From the NCBI GenBank assembly GCA_038251595.1, contig JBBSBC010000168.1, positions 1 to 8,415 of the forward strand: a stretch of 8,415 nt of DNA, written 5' to 3'. The stretch is from JADLCX01 sp038251595 (GTDB taxonomy: Bacteria; Planctomycetota; Phycisphaerae; Phycisphaerales; UBA1924). Position numbers and translations under genes: made by a program. The notes under the pieces were generated by a model that saw only the letters and a list, made by a program, of their open reading frames with translations, searched no databases and was not told the origin of the DNA. Positions 1 through 6,479 of the stretch are shown here, piece after piece; the first letter of the stretch is position 1; every line of letters begins with the position of its first letter.

Positions 1-29
1 CCCCCCACTCCCCCCACTCCCCCGCCACT
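1..29 (-). repeat. G-rich short tandem repeat inside the guanylyltransferase gene
   Basis: On the plus strand two exact 9-nt units, CCCCCCACT, lie at 1-9 and 10-18, followed by a degenerate third copy to 29. On the coding (minus) strand these are G-tracts of five or six separated by AGT, and they read in frame as Gly/Val residues. The unit is three codons long, so copy-number change would keep the frame. The array continues to the window edge, so its full length is unknown. Confidence 0.7.
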
Positions 30-560
30 CTCCTTGCCCTTTTCATCGGTGATTCCGTGCAGGGCTGGGCCGCGTTCGACGTAGCCGAAGCCGGTGGCGG
101 GGTAGGTGGGCCTGATGCTGAAGGTGACGAGGCGGCGCTTATCCTGCTCGGCCATTCGGAAGGCGAGATCGACGCGCTGCTTGAAGGTCTCTTCGGGGCT
201 GATGAGGTGGTCGGCGGTGAGGATGCAGAAGATGGCGTTTTTGTCGAGTTTGCTGAGCACGGCGGCGCCGAGACCGACGGCGTTTACGGTGTCTCGGCCG
301 CAGGGCTCGCCGAGAATCTGGTGATCGGCGAACTGGGGGAGGGCCTCGCGGATCTGGTGGCGGAAGGATTCGGCGGTGCAGATGTAGCGGCGATCGGGGG
401 GAACCAGACCTTCCATGCGAGCGGCGGCGATTTCGAGGAGCGATTGCACGCGACCATCGGCGCTGGGAATGAGCGGGAGAAGCTGCTTGGGGCGCTGGTT
501 TCGGCTCATGGGCCAGAGGCGGGTACCGGCTCCTCCGGCCATGATCATGGCGTATCGCAT
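1..560 (-). CDS. Mannose-1-phosphate guanylyltransferase, N-terminal part (3' end off window)
   Basis: This is a nucleotidyltransferase expected to make GDP-mannose from mannose-1-phosphate and GTP in the cytoplasm, a precursor for polysaccharide and glycan synthesis. Read on the minus strand from ATG at 560-558, the 186 visible residues begin MRYAMIMAGGAGTRLWPMSR, the family's GGxGxRLWPxSR nucleotide-binding signature (about residues 9-20), followed by RPKQ with the conserved Lys25. EPCGRDT at about 86-91 and LTADHLI at about 115-121, with a likely metal-binding Asp, match the sugar-nucleotide fold. ATGFGYVERG at about 156-164 is the substrate-side loop. No stop is reached at the left edge, and the family is usually about 350 residues or more, so roughly half is missing. 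After residue 170 the protein enters a Gly/Val-rich stretch encoded by G-tracts, which is unusual for this loop. The gene lies 43 bp downstream of ruvA on the same strand and has no clear Shine-Dalgarno. A paralogous NDP-sugar pyrophosphorylase is possible, but the RLWPMSR and GRDT pattern favours the mannose enzyme. Confidence 0.88.
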   Translation of the reverse strand, partial: MRYAMIMAGGAGTRLWPMSRNQRPKQLLPLIPSADGRVQSLLEIAAARMEGLVPPDRRYICTAESFRHQIREALPQFADHQILGEPCGRDTVNAVGLGAAVLSKLDKNAIFCILTADHLISPEETFKQRVDLAFRMAEQDKRRLVTFSIRPTYPATGFGYVERGPALHGITDEKGKESGGGVGGVG

Positions 561-603
561 GGGAGCGATGGTAGCGGGAAAGTGGATTGGGTGGGGGCCA
601 ACG

Positions 604-1392
604 TCAGCGTGCTGCGTAGGCCGCGGAGAGCAAGTCTTGTGGGGTTATTGGGGGCTGAGTGTTGGCTGCACGAGCGCGGTCGATGGCGCGGGCGACCATG
701 CGTTCGGCATCGGCGGGGGCCTCGCCGAGCGCGATGAGGGTTTCGACGGCCTGGCGGATGGGCGGGAGTGTGGGGGGCGGGGGTGCCGGGGGGGACGGGG
801 GAGGAGAGGCGAGGGGTGATGGAGAACCGGCAGGTGAACCGGAATCGGCGAGGCGGACGCGGGGCCATTTGGTGGGCTTGGCATCGACGGCAGGGGTGGA
901 AGGTGAAGCGTGGGTGTGAGCGGCGCCGGCCAAAGCGTGCGAGGTGATGTGGCCGGCCACTTTGGCTTTGAGCTCATGCACGATCAGTTCGGCGAGTTTG
1001 GGGCCGATCTCGGGGAGGCGTTGGAGGGCGCGGGTGTCTCGATCATGGATCGAGCGGGCGATGGAGGATGGCTCGATGGTCATGGCGCGAAGGGCACGCT
1101 TGTTGCCGAGGCCCTTGACGGTGGTGAGCAGCTCAAAAAAATCGCGTTCGGAAGGGATGGTGAAGCCGATAAGACGAGGGACGAAGCTCGATCCCTGGTT
1201 GAGCGATTCGAGATATTGCAGCGTGTGCAGCGTGATGGGGCGCATGAGCATTGAGTCTCCGCCCCACTTTCCGGAGAGCCGTTCGGCCAGAAAGGCGGGT
1301 ACAAGAACTTCGTAGGCAAGGCCCCCATCGATCGTGATGAGCGCGGTGTTGGCTTCGAGCGATTCGAGGGTGCCGGTGATGCGGGCGAGCAT
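604..1392 (-). CDS. ruvA: Holliday junction branch migration protein RuvA
   Basis: RuvA binds four-way DNA junctions as a tetramer and loads the RuvB motor for branch migration in recombination and repair. The 262-residue product begins MLARITGTLE, as family members do, with an OB-fold domain (about 1-65, including GGLAYEVLVP). Two helix-hairpin-helix motifs follow: TVKGLGNKRALRAM at 91-104 and LQRLPEIGPKLAELIVHELK at 123-142. A long Pro/Ser/Ala linker (about 160-211) leads to the C-terminal RuvB-binding three-helix domain, PIRQAVETLIALGEAPADAERMV onward. Length exceeds the usual roughly 200 residues because of the linker and about six extra residues before RLIGF. The region matching the E. 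coli acidic pin (Glu55-Asp56) reads YLESLNQGSSFVPRL, with one acidic residue. The reading frame stays open upstream to 1710, but the start at 1392 matches the family N-terminus and avoids overlapping the divergent kelch gene. No Shine-Dalgarno is visible. The guanylyltransferase gene follows 43 bp downstream. Confidence 0.92.
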   Translation of the reverse strand: MLARITGTLESLEANTALITIDGGLAYEVLVPAFLAERLSGKWGGDSMLMRPITLHTLQYLESLNQGSSFVPRLIGFTIPSERDFFELLTTVKGLGNKRALRAMTIEPSSIARSIHDRDTRALQRLPEIGPKLAELIVHELKAKVAGHITSHALAGAAHTHASPSTPAVDAKPTKWPRVRLADSGSPAGSPSPLASPPPSPPAPPPPTLPPIRQAVETLIALGEAPADAERMVARAIDRARAANTQPPITPQDLLSAAYAAR

Positions 1393-1539
1393 GTTGAGCG
1401 AGGGTAGGGTCGATAACCGGGTGAAGGTACGGGTGAGAATGTGGCGCAGGTGGAGCAGCCCACACCGAAGGTGGTTCGGAGCGGCTAGCCACTGGAGAGA
1501 GGGCTGAGGGGTAACGGATACTTCAAAGGGCATTCTGGA

Positions 1540-1563
1540 CCATTGACCCTGACGGGTCGGTGG
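1540..1563 (+). promoter_or_regulatory. Hairpin abutting the ribosome binding site of the kelch gene
   Basis: The arms CCATTGACCC (1540-1549) and GGGTCGGTGG (1554-1563) pair over ten positions around a TGAC tetraloop. Eight pairs are Watson-Crick and two are G-U. The last base of the stem is the first G of the Shine-Dalgarno GGAGGTGA (1563-1570). In the opposite-strand RNA the two G-U pairs would become A-C mismatches, so if the hairpin is real it works on the kelch-gene mRNA. A role in translation control or 5' stability is inference. Confidence 0.45.
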
Positions 1564-1570
1564 GAGGTGA
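1563..1570 (+). promoter_or_regulatory. Strong Shine-Dalgarno that fixes the kelch gene start
   Basis: GGAGGTGA lies with its GGAGG core six bases before the ATG at 1574. It is the best ribosome binding site in a window where most starts have none, and it supports this start and high or controlled translation of the exported protein. Confidence 0.75.
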
Positions 1571-1573
1571 CAA

Positions 1574-3886
1574 ATGGCGCGACGAACAACGACAAGCTGT
1601 ATGGTGTGGGGCGGCGTGCTGGCGGCGGCCGCGATGGTTTCGCCGGTGATGGCGCAGTGCCAGACCGATTGGTCATTGCATTTGCCTTCAACCCGCACTG
1701 ATGCGGACATGGCGTTTGATTCGACCCGCGGGCGCGTGGTGATGTTTGGCGGGTTCAGCTCGCCGAGCTATCGCGGCGATACGTGGGAGAACGATGGGAA
1801 CGGATGGCGTCGGGTGGCGACCACCGGACCCTCGCCAAGGCGTGGGCACAAGATGGTGTATGACGCCGCGCATCGGCGGACGTTGTTGATCGGCGGGTTT
1901 GGCTCGCCGGCGATCGGGGCGGTGGAGACGTGGGCGTGGGACGGGGCGACGTGGCGCTTGGTGGACAACCAAGGCCCGACGTTCGCGTTCACTTCGGGTG
2001 CAATGCAGGAAGCGGCCGCGGCGTATGACCCGGGTCGCGGGTGCGTGGTGATGATTCTGTCGAACGGTGAGACGTGGGAGTGGAACAACCAGACGTGGAT
2101 GCGGGCGGCGACGGTTGGACCGAGCGGGGGAGCACGGCGCGGCGTTGCGCTTGCGTATGACCGGGGCTCGGCGAGGATGATTCTGTTTGGTGGTTCGGTG
2201 AGCGGCACGCCGCGTGGTGATACGTGGGCATGGGATGGTTTGTCGTGGACCGCGCTTGCGGTAACGGGCGCGCCTGCTGCGCGGAGTGATCACCGCATGG
2301 CGTATGACAGCGTTTCGCGGCGGATCATCATGTATGGTGGCGCGGCCACGGGTGGAACGCGCCTGCGCGATACGTGGACGTTCAGCGGAACGGCGTGGAA
2401 CCTTCTGGTGGCGGGCACTTCGGGACCGGCGACCGTGGCGGGCGGCTCGGGGAGTTGCATGGCGTATGACTCGGCACGGAGGCGGGTGATCCTGCTGGGT
2501 GGTTCAAACGCGCCGTGGACGGATATCTGCACGTTGGAAGGCACGACGTGGAGGCAGACCAACCCTGGCCCGAGCGCGCGGAACGCGGCGGCCTCGGCGT
2601 ATGACGTTGCACGGCGCAAACTGGTGCTGTTTGGCGGTCTGGGCACAGCGCGGCAGGGCGATACGTGGGAGTTTGATGGGAACACGTGGGCGCAGGTCTC
2701 GACGACGGGGCCGATGGCGAGGTCGGAGAGCGCGATGGCGTATGACCCGGTGCGTCGGCGCACGGTGTTGTTTGGTGGAACCGGCTCGGCGGGCGTGATG
2801 AGCGATACGTGGGAATGGGATGGGACTTCGTGGATTCGGATCAACGTGAGCGGGCCATCGGCGCGCGATCGACACGCGATGTGCTATGACCCGATCAGTG
2901 GGCAGGTGATGCTCGAGGGTGGATCAGTCGGCGGGAACGAGACGTGGCTGTGGGATGGCGCGGCCTGGACGCGCGTGGCCAACGGGCCGACACGCTCAAG
3001 CCATGCGATGGTGTATCACCCGGCGACGGACCTGGTGGTGCTGTATGGTGGATCGGGCGCGGGCACGGGGCAGACGGCGTGGGGATGGGATGGGGTGAAC
3101 TGGATGGCCGTCGGCGGACCGGGCCCCAGCACGGCGATCGAGCACACGTTGACGCTTGAACCGATCACCGGCAACCTGGTGCTGCTCGGCCCGTCGGCGA
3201 GCGATGCGGCGACGTGGCTGTTTGACGGGCTGACGTGGCGACGCGTCTCGACACCGACGCCGGGCACACTGGGGCCACGGGCACGGAACAACCATTCGGC
3301 ATGGTACGACGAGGCGCTCGGAAGTGTGTGCATGTATGGCGGAACGGTGAGCAGCAGCCCGGTGCGCGAGACGTGGTTGTACTTTGGCGTGGCCGGGCCA
3401 GCACTGGCGCGTATGGCTTCGTGGGTCGTCGCGTGCGATCAGGGGACGGCCCAGTTCAGTGTTGAAGTGGCGAATGTGGTCGGCGCAGCGCCGGTGGAAA
3501 CGGTGACGTGGATCCGCAACGGGGCGGTTGTGAGCCCGGGACCGACGGGCTTCGGCTCGACGGTCGCAATAACGAGTGATGAATCGACCAGGACCTACAC
3601 GCTGACCATCACGGGGACGCGCTTCCCGGACACGGGTGACTACTACTGCATTCTGACCAGTTCGTGCGGCGGGGCAACGCGCACCAACCCGGCGCGGCTG
3701 AGCATCTGCCCGGCGGACTTTGACTGCTCGGGCACGGGCTCGGGCGATGGTGTCTCGCAGCAGGACATCTTCGCGTACTTCACGGCGTATTTCGGCGGAG
3801 ACATGCGGGCGGACTTCACGCGGGACGGGTTTCTTACGACGCAGGACTTCTTTGAGTATCTGACCCTGTACTTTGTTGGGTGCTGA
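1574..3886 (+). CDS. Secreted kelch-repeat protein with Ig-like domain and GC-type dockerin-like tail
   Basis: This 770-residue protein is probably exported. MARR, then a hydrophobic stretch, then SPVMA|QCQ gives a type I signal peptide cut near residue 27. From about 45 to 605 there are about twelve kelch-like units of 40-55 residues. Each has a YD-x-RR-VVLFGG strand (for example at 244, 298, 343 and 390) followed by DTWxWDGxxW and a GPSAR turn, which predicts beta-propeller folding. An Ig-like domain spans about 607-711, with likely disulfide Cys621-Cys692 (DTGDYYC) and core Trp646. The C-terminus, CPADFDCSG to the final VGC (712-770), resembles the Phycisphaerales dockerin-like anchor: two calcium-loop-like segments, the second being D747-T749-D751-G752...D758. 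The first loop carries an insert, CSGTGSG. Such tails are thought to retain or sort the protein at the cell surface. The target ligand is unknown: kelch propellers are mostly binding modules, and no catalytic residues are evident. The gene stands alone on the plus strand and converges on the Fic gene. Confidence 0.88.
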   Translation: MARRTTTSCMVWGGVLAAAAMVSPVMAQCQTDWSLHLPSTRTDADMAFDSTRGRVVMFGGFSSPSYRGDTWENDGNGWRRVATTGPSPRRGHKMVYDAAHRRTLLIGGFGSPAIGAVETWAWDGATWRLVDNQGPTFAFTSGAMQEAAAAYDPGRGCVVMILSNGETWEWNNQTWMRAATVGPSGGARRGVALAYDRGSARMILFGGSVSGTPRGDTWAWDGLSWTALAVTGAPAARSDHRMAYDSVSRRIIMYGGAATGGTRLRDTWTFSGTAWNLLVAGTSGPATVAGGSGSCMAYDSARRRVILLGGSNAPWTDICTLEGTTWRQTNPGPSARNAAASAYDVARRKLVLFGGLGTARQGDTWEFDGNTWAQVSTTGPMARSESAMAYDPVRRRTVLFGGTGSAGVMSDTWEWDGTSWIRINVSGPSARDRHAMCYDPISGQVMLEGGSVGGNETWLWDGAAWTRVANGPTRSSHAMVYHPATDLVVLYGGSGAGTGQTAWGWDGVNWMAVGGPGPSTAIEHTLTLEPITGNLVLLGPSASDAATWLFDGLTWRRVSTPTPGTLGPRARNNHSAWYDEALGSVCMYGGTVSSSPVRETWLYFGVAGPALARMASWVVACDQGTAQFSVEVANVVGAAPVETVTWIRNGAVVSPGPTGFGSTVAITSDESTRTYTLTITGTRFPDTGDYYCILTSSCGGATRTNPARLSICPADFDCSGTGSGDGVSQQDIFAYFTAYFGGDMRADFTRDGFLTTQDFFEYLTLYFVGC

Positions 3887-3887
3887 A

Positions 3888-5240
3888 TCAGCGTCGGGGT
3901 TTTTTGTTGAGTCGGGCATCAAGCCCGGGCGCGGCGAGGTAGAGGACCTGCTTGCCCTTTTTGGTCGTGACCATGAGGCGGAGACGGACGAGCTCATCAA
4001 GATCGGCGCGCGAGGTGGCGAGCACAATGCCGTTGGAGTTGGCATGGCTCTTGACGGTGTAGTGGGTGAGCGGGTGACGGAGGGCGTGCTCGAGGAGGAG
4101 GCGCTGGCGGAGGTTGATGTTTTTGGCGACACGGAGGAACGCGCGGCTGCGTTGGATCTTGGCCTGCTCGTGGCGAAGGCGCTCGGCGAGGCGGTCTAGG
4201 GATTGTTCGATGATGTCGAGGTGATAGAGCACGAAGTACGTGAGATCGCCTTCATCAAGCTCGCTGTCAAGAAACGCCTGCGGGTATCGCGCGTACCCCT
4301 TGCGGATCAGTTCGGAGATGGCGGTGTACTCGAAAATGTAGTAGCCGCTTCGCAGGGCAAACCAGTAGAACACGGCGCGGGCAGTTCGCCCGTTGCCGTC
4401 GCAGAAGGGGTGCTCATAGCCGATCATGAAGTGGAGGATGCAGGCCTTGACGATCGGGTGCAGGAAGTCAGGGCCGCGACTGTGGTCGGTGTTGGCAAAT
4501 CGGCAGAGGGACTCAAGCCGCTGGGGCAGATCGGCCGCGGTAGGGGGCGTGAAGATTGCTTCGCCGAGATCGTCAACCACGCGGACATCTTCATCGGGAC
4601 GGCGAAGCCGACCGGCCTTGTCGGGTTTCGTGAGCGTTCCGCGCGTGAGGATGGTCTGGAGTTCGATCAGCATCTCGAGGCTCAACGCATGATCAAGCCG
4701 ATTCTTGATCCGCTGCATCGCCACAAAGTTATTGACGACCATGCGCTCACCAGTGGTGGCGGGTTCGCGTCCGGAGCGGAGAAGCTCGACCGCTTCCTTG
4801 CGTGTGGTCGCGGCCCCTTCGATCAGCGATGATTCGGCGGCTTCATCCATCAGGGACTTGAAGCGAAGGCGGAGACGCATGGACTCATCGCCGAGGTCGC
4901 CGGTTTCGGGCGCGAGAATCGCCGGGCCACCACCGCCGGTCGCGCGGTCAATGCGGTGAAGCGGCTCAAGGGCGTGTGGGCCGAGGCACACACAGAATGA
5001 CGAAGAATCGGCCTGGAGGATCTCCAGAGATCGCCAACCAAACAGTCGTGAGCCCTTGACCATTGCCCATGCGCTTTCGGGCTTCAGGCCAAGATTACGG
5101 GCGATCGGGCGCACCTTGCGCCATGGGCAATACTCGCCGAGCAGGAGCTCAAACTCGCGCGAACCACGGAGCGGGATCGCACCGGGATCGGTACACGAGG
5201 GGAGATCCGAGAACCGTAGCGGGGGTTGTTCGCGGTCCAT
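3888..5240 (-). CDS. Fic-domain protein (class II, predicted AMP-transferase) with N-terminal HTH-like segment
   Basis: Fic proteins usually transfer AMP from ATP to hydroxyl side chains of target proteins. The core motif HPFCDGNGRTAR lies at 277-288 and is intact: His277 is the catalytic base, Asp281 binds metal, and Gly282-Asn283-Gly284-Arg285 bind phosphate. The autoinhibitory motif (S/T)xxxE(G/N) is present upstream as S137-SLI-E141-G142, so this is a class II enzyme that is probably self-inhibited. The target-binding flap is around 199-230 (GRLRRPDEDV). Residues 42-66, VRPIARNLGLKPESAW followed by MVKGSR, look like a helix-turn-helix, and 371-440 has the character of a winged helix (HYTVKSHANSNGIVLATSRADLDELVRLRLM). 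The N-terminal extension of about 100 residues is not one I recognise. The start at 5240 has no Shine-Dalgarno and sits within repeated TGACA elements. The stop at 3888-3890 lies one base from the kelch gene stop. No small antitoxin gene adjoins it, consistent with inhibition in cis. Confidence 0.9.
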   Translation of the reverse strand: MDREQPPLRFSDLPSCTDPGAIPLRGSREFELLLGEYCPWRKVRPIARNLGLKPESAWAMVKGSRLFGWRSLEILQADSSSFCVCLGPHALEPLHRIDRATGGGGPAILAPETGDLGDESMRLRLRFKSLMDEAAESSLIEGAATTRKEAVELLRSGREPATTGERMVVNNFVAMQRIKNRLDHALSLEMLIELQTILTRGTLTKPDKAGRLRRPDEDVRVVDDLGEAIFTPPTAADLPQRLESLCRFANTDHSRGPDFLHPIVKACILHFMIGYEHPFCDGNGRTARAVFYWFALRSGYYIFEYTAISELIRKGYARYPQAFLDSELDEGDLTYFVLYHLDIIEQSLDRLAERLRHEQAKIQRSRAFLRVAKNINLRQRLLLEHALRHPLTHYTVKSHANSNGIVLATSRADLDELVRLRLMVTTKKGKQVLYLAAPGLDARLNKKPRR

Positions 5241-5287
5241 TGTCAGTTTCTGTCAAAAAACACGAAAATGACAATAGACTATTGTCA
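5241..5287 (-). promoter_or_regulatory. Putative operator: palindrome plus TGACA half-sites upstream of the Fic gene
   Basis: A perfect 9-bp inverted repeat, TGACAATAG-A-CTATTGTCA, occupies 5269-5287. Two further copies of the half-site TGTCA (TGACA on the coding strand) lie at 5241-5245 and 5251-5255, exactly 10 bp apart, and the first abuts the ATG. The run is AT-rich within GC-rich DNA. It overlaps a plausible promoter and has the geometry of a repressor site. Binding by the Fic protein's own HTH-like segment is inference. Confidence 0.6.
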
Positions 5288-5298
5288 GCAAAAGTCAA
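5271..5298 (-). promoter_or_regulatory. Candidate promoter for the Fic gene
   Basis: On the minus strand TTGACT (5298-5293) is separated by 16 bases from TATTGT (5276-5271). This gives a fair -35/-10 pair and a transcript start near 5264, about 24 bases before the ATG. The -10 lies inside the 5269-5287 palindrome and the -35 inside the downstream arm of the other dyad, so both would be covered by bound proteins. Confidence 0.4.
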
Positions 5299-5317
5299 TC
5301 GCGGCGAGATTGACTTT
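5291..5317 (-). terminator. Perfect 10-bp dyad after the dehydrogenase stop; weak terminator or operator
   Basis: AAAGTCAATC (5291-5300) and GATTGACTTT (5308-5317) form a perfect 10-bp inverted repeat with a 7-base loop. It begins 17 bp past the dehydrogenase stop on its transcript. Only four U residues follow the stem (ACTTTTGC) and the stem is AT-rich, so intrinsic termination would be weak. Because it also contains the candidate -35 of the Fic promoter, it could equally be a second protein-binding site. Confidence 0.45.
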
Positions 5318-5333
5318 GGTGGATCGCCAACCC

Positions 5334-6431
5334 CTAGCTCCCCACATTCAAAACCACCTTGATCCCCTCCCCGCTCTGCATGAGCGCGAAGCCCTTTGCG
5401 TAGTCTTCGAGGGGGAGCTGGTGGGTGATGATGTCTTCGAGTTCGAGGCGGCCGGAGAGCAGGAGCGCTTCCATCTGATACCACGTCTCGAACATGCGGC
5501 GGCCGTTGATGCCGAGGACCGTTGCGCCCTTGAAGACGACGTGGCTGGCAAGATCGAAGCTGATGGGTCGCGAGGGGATGCCCAGGAGCGCGGCCGTGCC
5601 GCCGGCGCGAAGGGCCTTGAAGCCGTCGTCGATCGCGCCCGAGTGGCCGGACATTTCGAGGAGAACATCGGGGCCGTCGCCGCGACACTGTTTGCGGCAG
5701 TCGGCCATCCAGTTGGGGTCATTGGCGCGATAGGCCTCGACCGCGCCGAGCTTGCGGGCGAGCGCGAGGCGGCGCTGGTCGATGTCGGTGACGAAGATGC
5801 GGCTGGCGCCGGCGGCCTTGGCGACGGTGACGGCCATGAGGCCGATGATGCCAACGCCCGTGATCAGCACGGTTTTCGCGCTCACACCTGCGGACATGAC
5901 GGTGTGGACGGCGTTGCCGAGCGGATCAAGCACCGCGGCGATGTGGTCGGGGATGGCCTGATGCACGGGCCAGACGTTCTCTTCAGGAACGCAGACGTAT
6001 TCGGCGAAGCAGCCATCGCGGTCGATGCCGATGATCCGGGTATCGCGGGCGATATGGGCGTTGCCGGTGCGCGAGTTGTAGTCGAGACCGGCGGTGATGT
6101 GGCCCTCAGCGCTCACGCGAAGGCCGGGTTGAAAGCGTGTGACCGCGGGGCCGACCTTCTCGATCACACCGACAAACTCATGACCGGTGACGATACCGAC
6201 GGGGATGCGCCCCGCGGCCCAGGCATCCCACTCCCAGATGTGGCGGTCTGTGCCGCAAATCCCGGCCTTGAGGACGCGGATGAGCACATCGCGCGGTCCG
6301 GGAACAGGGATGGGGCGCGCGGGATCAAACTGAAGACCGGGACCGGCGTGGTGCTTGAAGAGCGCACGCATGGAGGGACCAGTGGTGGTAGTAGGTTTGA
6401 CGGTCGGCGATGCGGACGTCGTGGGCGGCAT
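5334..6431 (-). CDS. tdh: L-threonine 3-dehydrogenase-like zinc-dependent medium-chain dehydrogenase
   Basis: Threonine dehydrogenase oxidises L-threonine with NAD+ to 2-amino-3-ketobutyrate in the cytosol, the first step of threonine breakdown to glycine and acetyl-CoA. The 365-residue protein aligns closely, from memory, with E. coli Tdh: AGICGTD with catalytic zinc Cys59, GHE (His84, Glu85), AEGHIT with His111 matching the substrate-specificity His90 of E. coli, and LDPLGNAVHT at 168-177. The NAD-binding Rossmann turn GVGIIG is at 192-197 with acidic Asp216 after beta-2, and GIxGRxMFETWY at 307-318 is typical of this branch. The four structural-zinc cysteines (CxxCxxCx7C) are replaced by Ala114, Asp117, Ser120 and Ala128, with no length change. 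The first 20 residues are a Thr/Pro-rich extension; a start at Met21 (6371) would match the usual family N-terminus and length. Neither start has a Shine-Dalgarno. The partner gene kbl is not adjacent. Another polyol or threonine-like substrate cannot be ruled out. Confidence 0.85.
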   Translation of the reverse strand: MPPTTSASPTVKPTTTTGPSMRALFKHHAGPGLQFDPARPIPVPGPRDVLIRVLKAGICGTDRHIWEWDAWAAGRIPVGIVTGHEFVGVIEKVGPAVTRFQPGLRVSAEGHITAGLDYNSRTGNAHIARDTRIIGIDRDGCFAEYVCVPEENVWPVHQAIPDHIAAVLDPLGNAVHTVMSAGVSAKTVLITGVGIIGLMAVTVAKAAGASRIFVTDIDQRRLALARKLGAVEAYRANDPNWMADCRKQCRGDGPDVLLEMSGHSGAIDDGFKALRAGGTAALLGIPSRPISFDLASHVVFKGATVLGINGRRMFETWYQMEALLLSGRLELEDIITHQLPLEDYAKGFALMQSGEGIKVVLNVGS

Positions 6432-6479
6432 TTTTGATGGTAGGAACTTGGGCTGAATGAAGATGGCTTTGATGATTGG

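Noticed and set aside
57..737. Long plus-strand open frame (226 codons) opposite the guanylyltransferase gene
   Set aside because: It is the antisense shadow of a gene with clear family signatures; its translation is low-complexity Gly/Ala/Glu-rich and matches nothing I know.
1393..1710. Upstream extension of ruvA to a start at 1710
   Set aside because: The added 106 residues do not resemble RuvA, the family starts at MLARITG, and the extension would overlap the signal-peptide region of the divergent kelch gene.
3882..3905. Intrinsic terminator for the kelch gene (palindrome plus T6)
   Set aside because: The palindrome has a one-base centre, so only about three pairs could form, and the T-run begins seven bases later; this is not a convincing terminator.
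2996..4132. 378-codon minus-strand frame across the end of the kelch gene and the Fic gene
   Set aside because: Its product is Arg/Pro/Ser-rich nonsense typical of an out-of-frame reading of GC-rich DNA, and two real genes cover the same bases.
5226..6437. 403-codon plus-strand frame opposite tdh
   Set aside because: Antisense shadow of the dehydrogenase; the composition is Gly/Ala/Asp-rich without domains.
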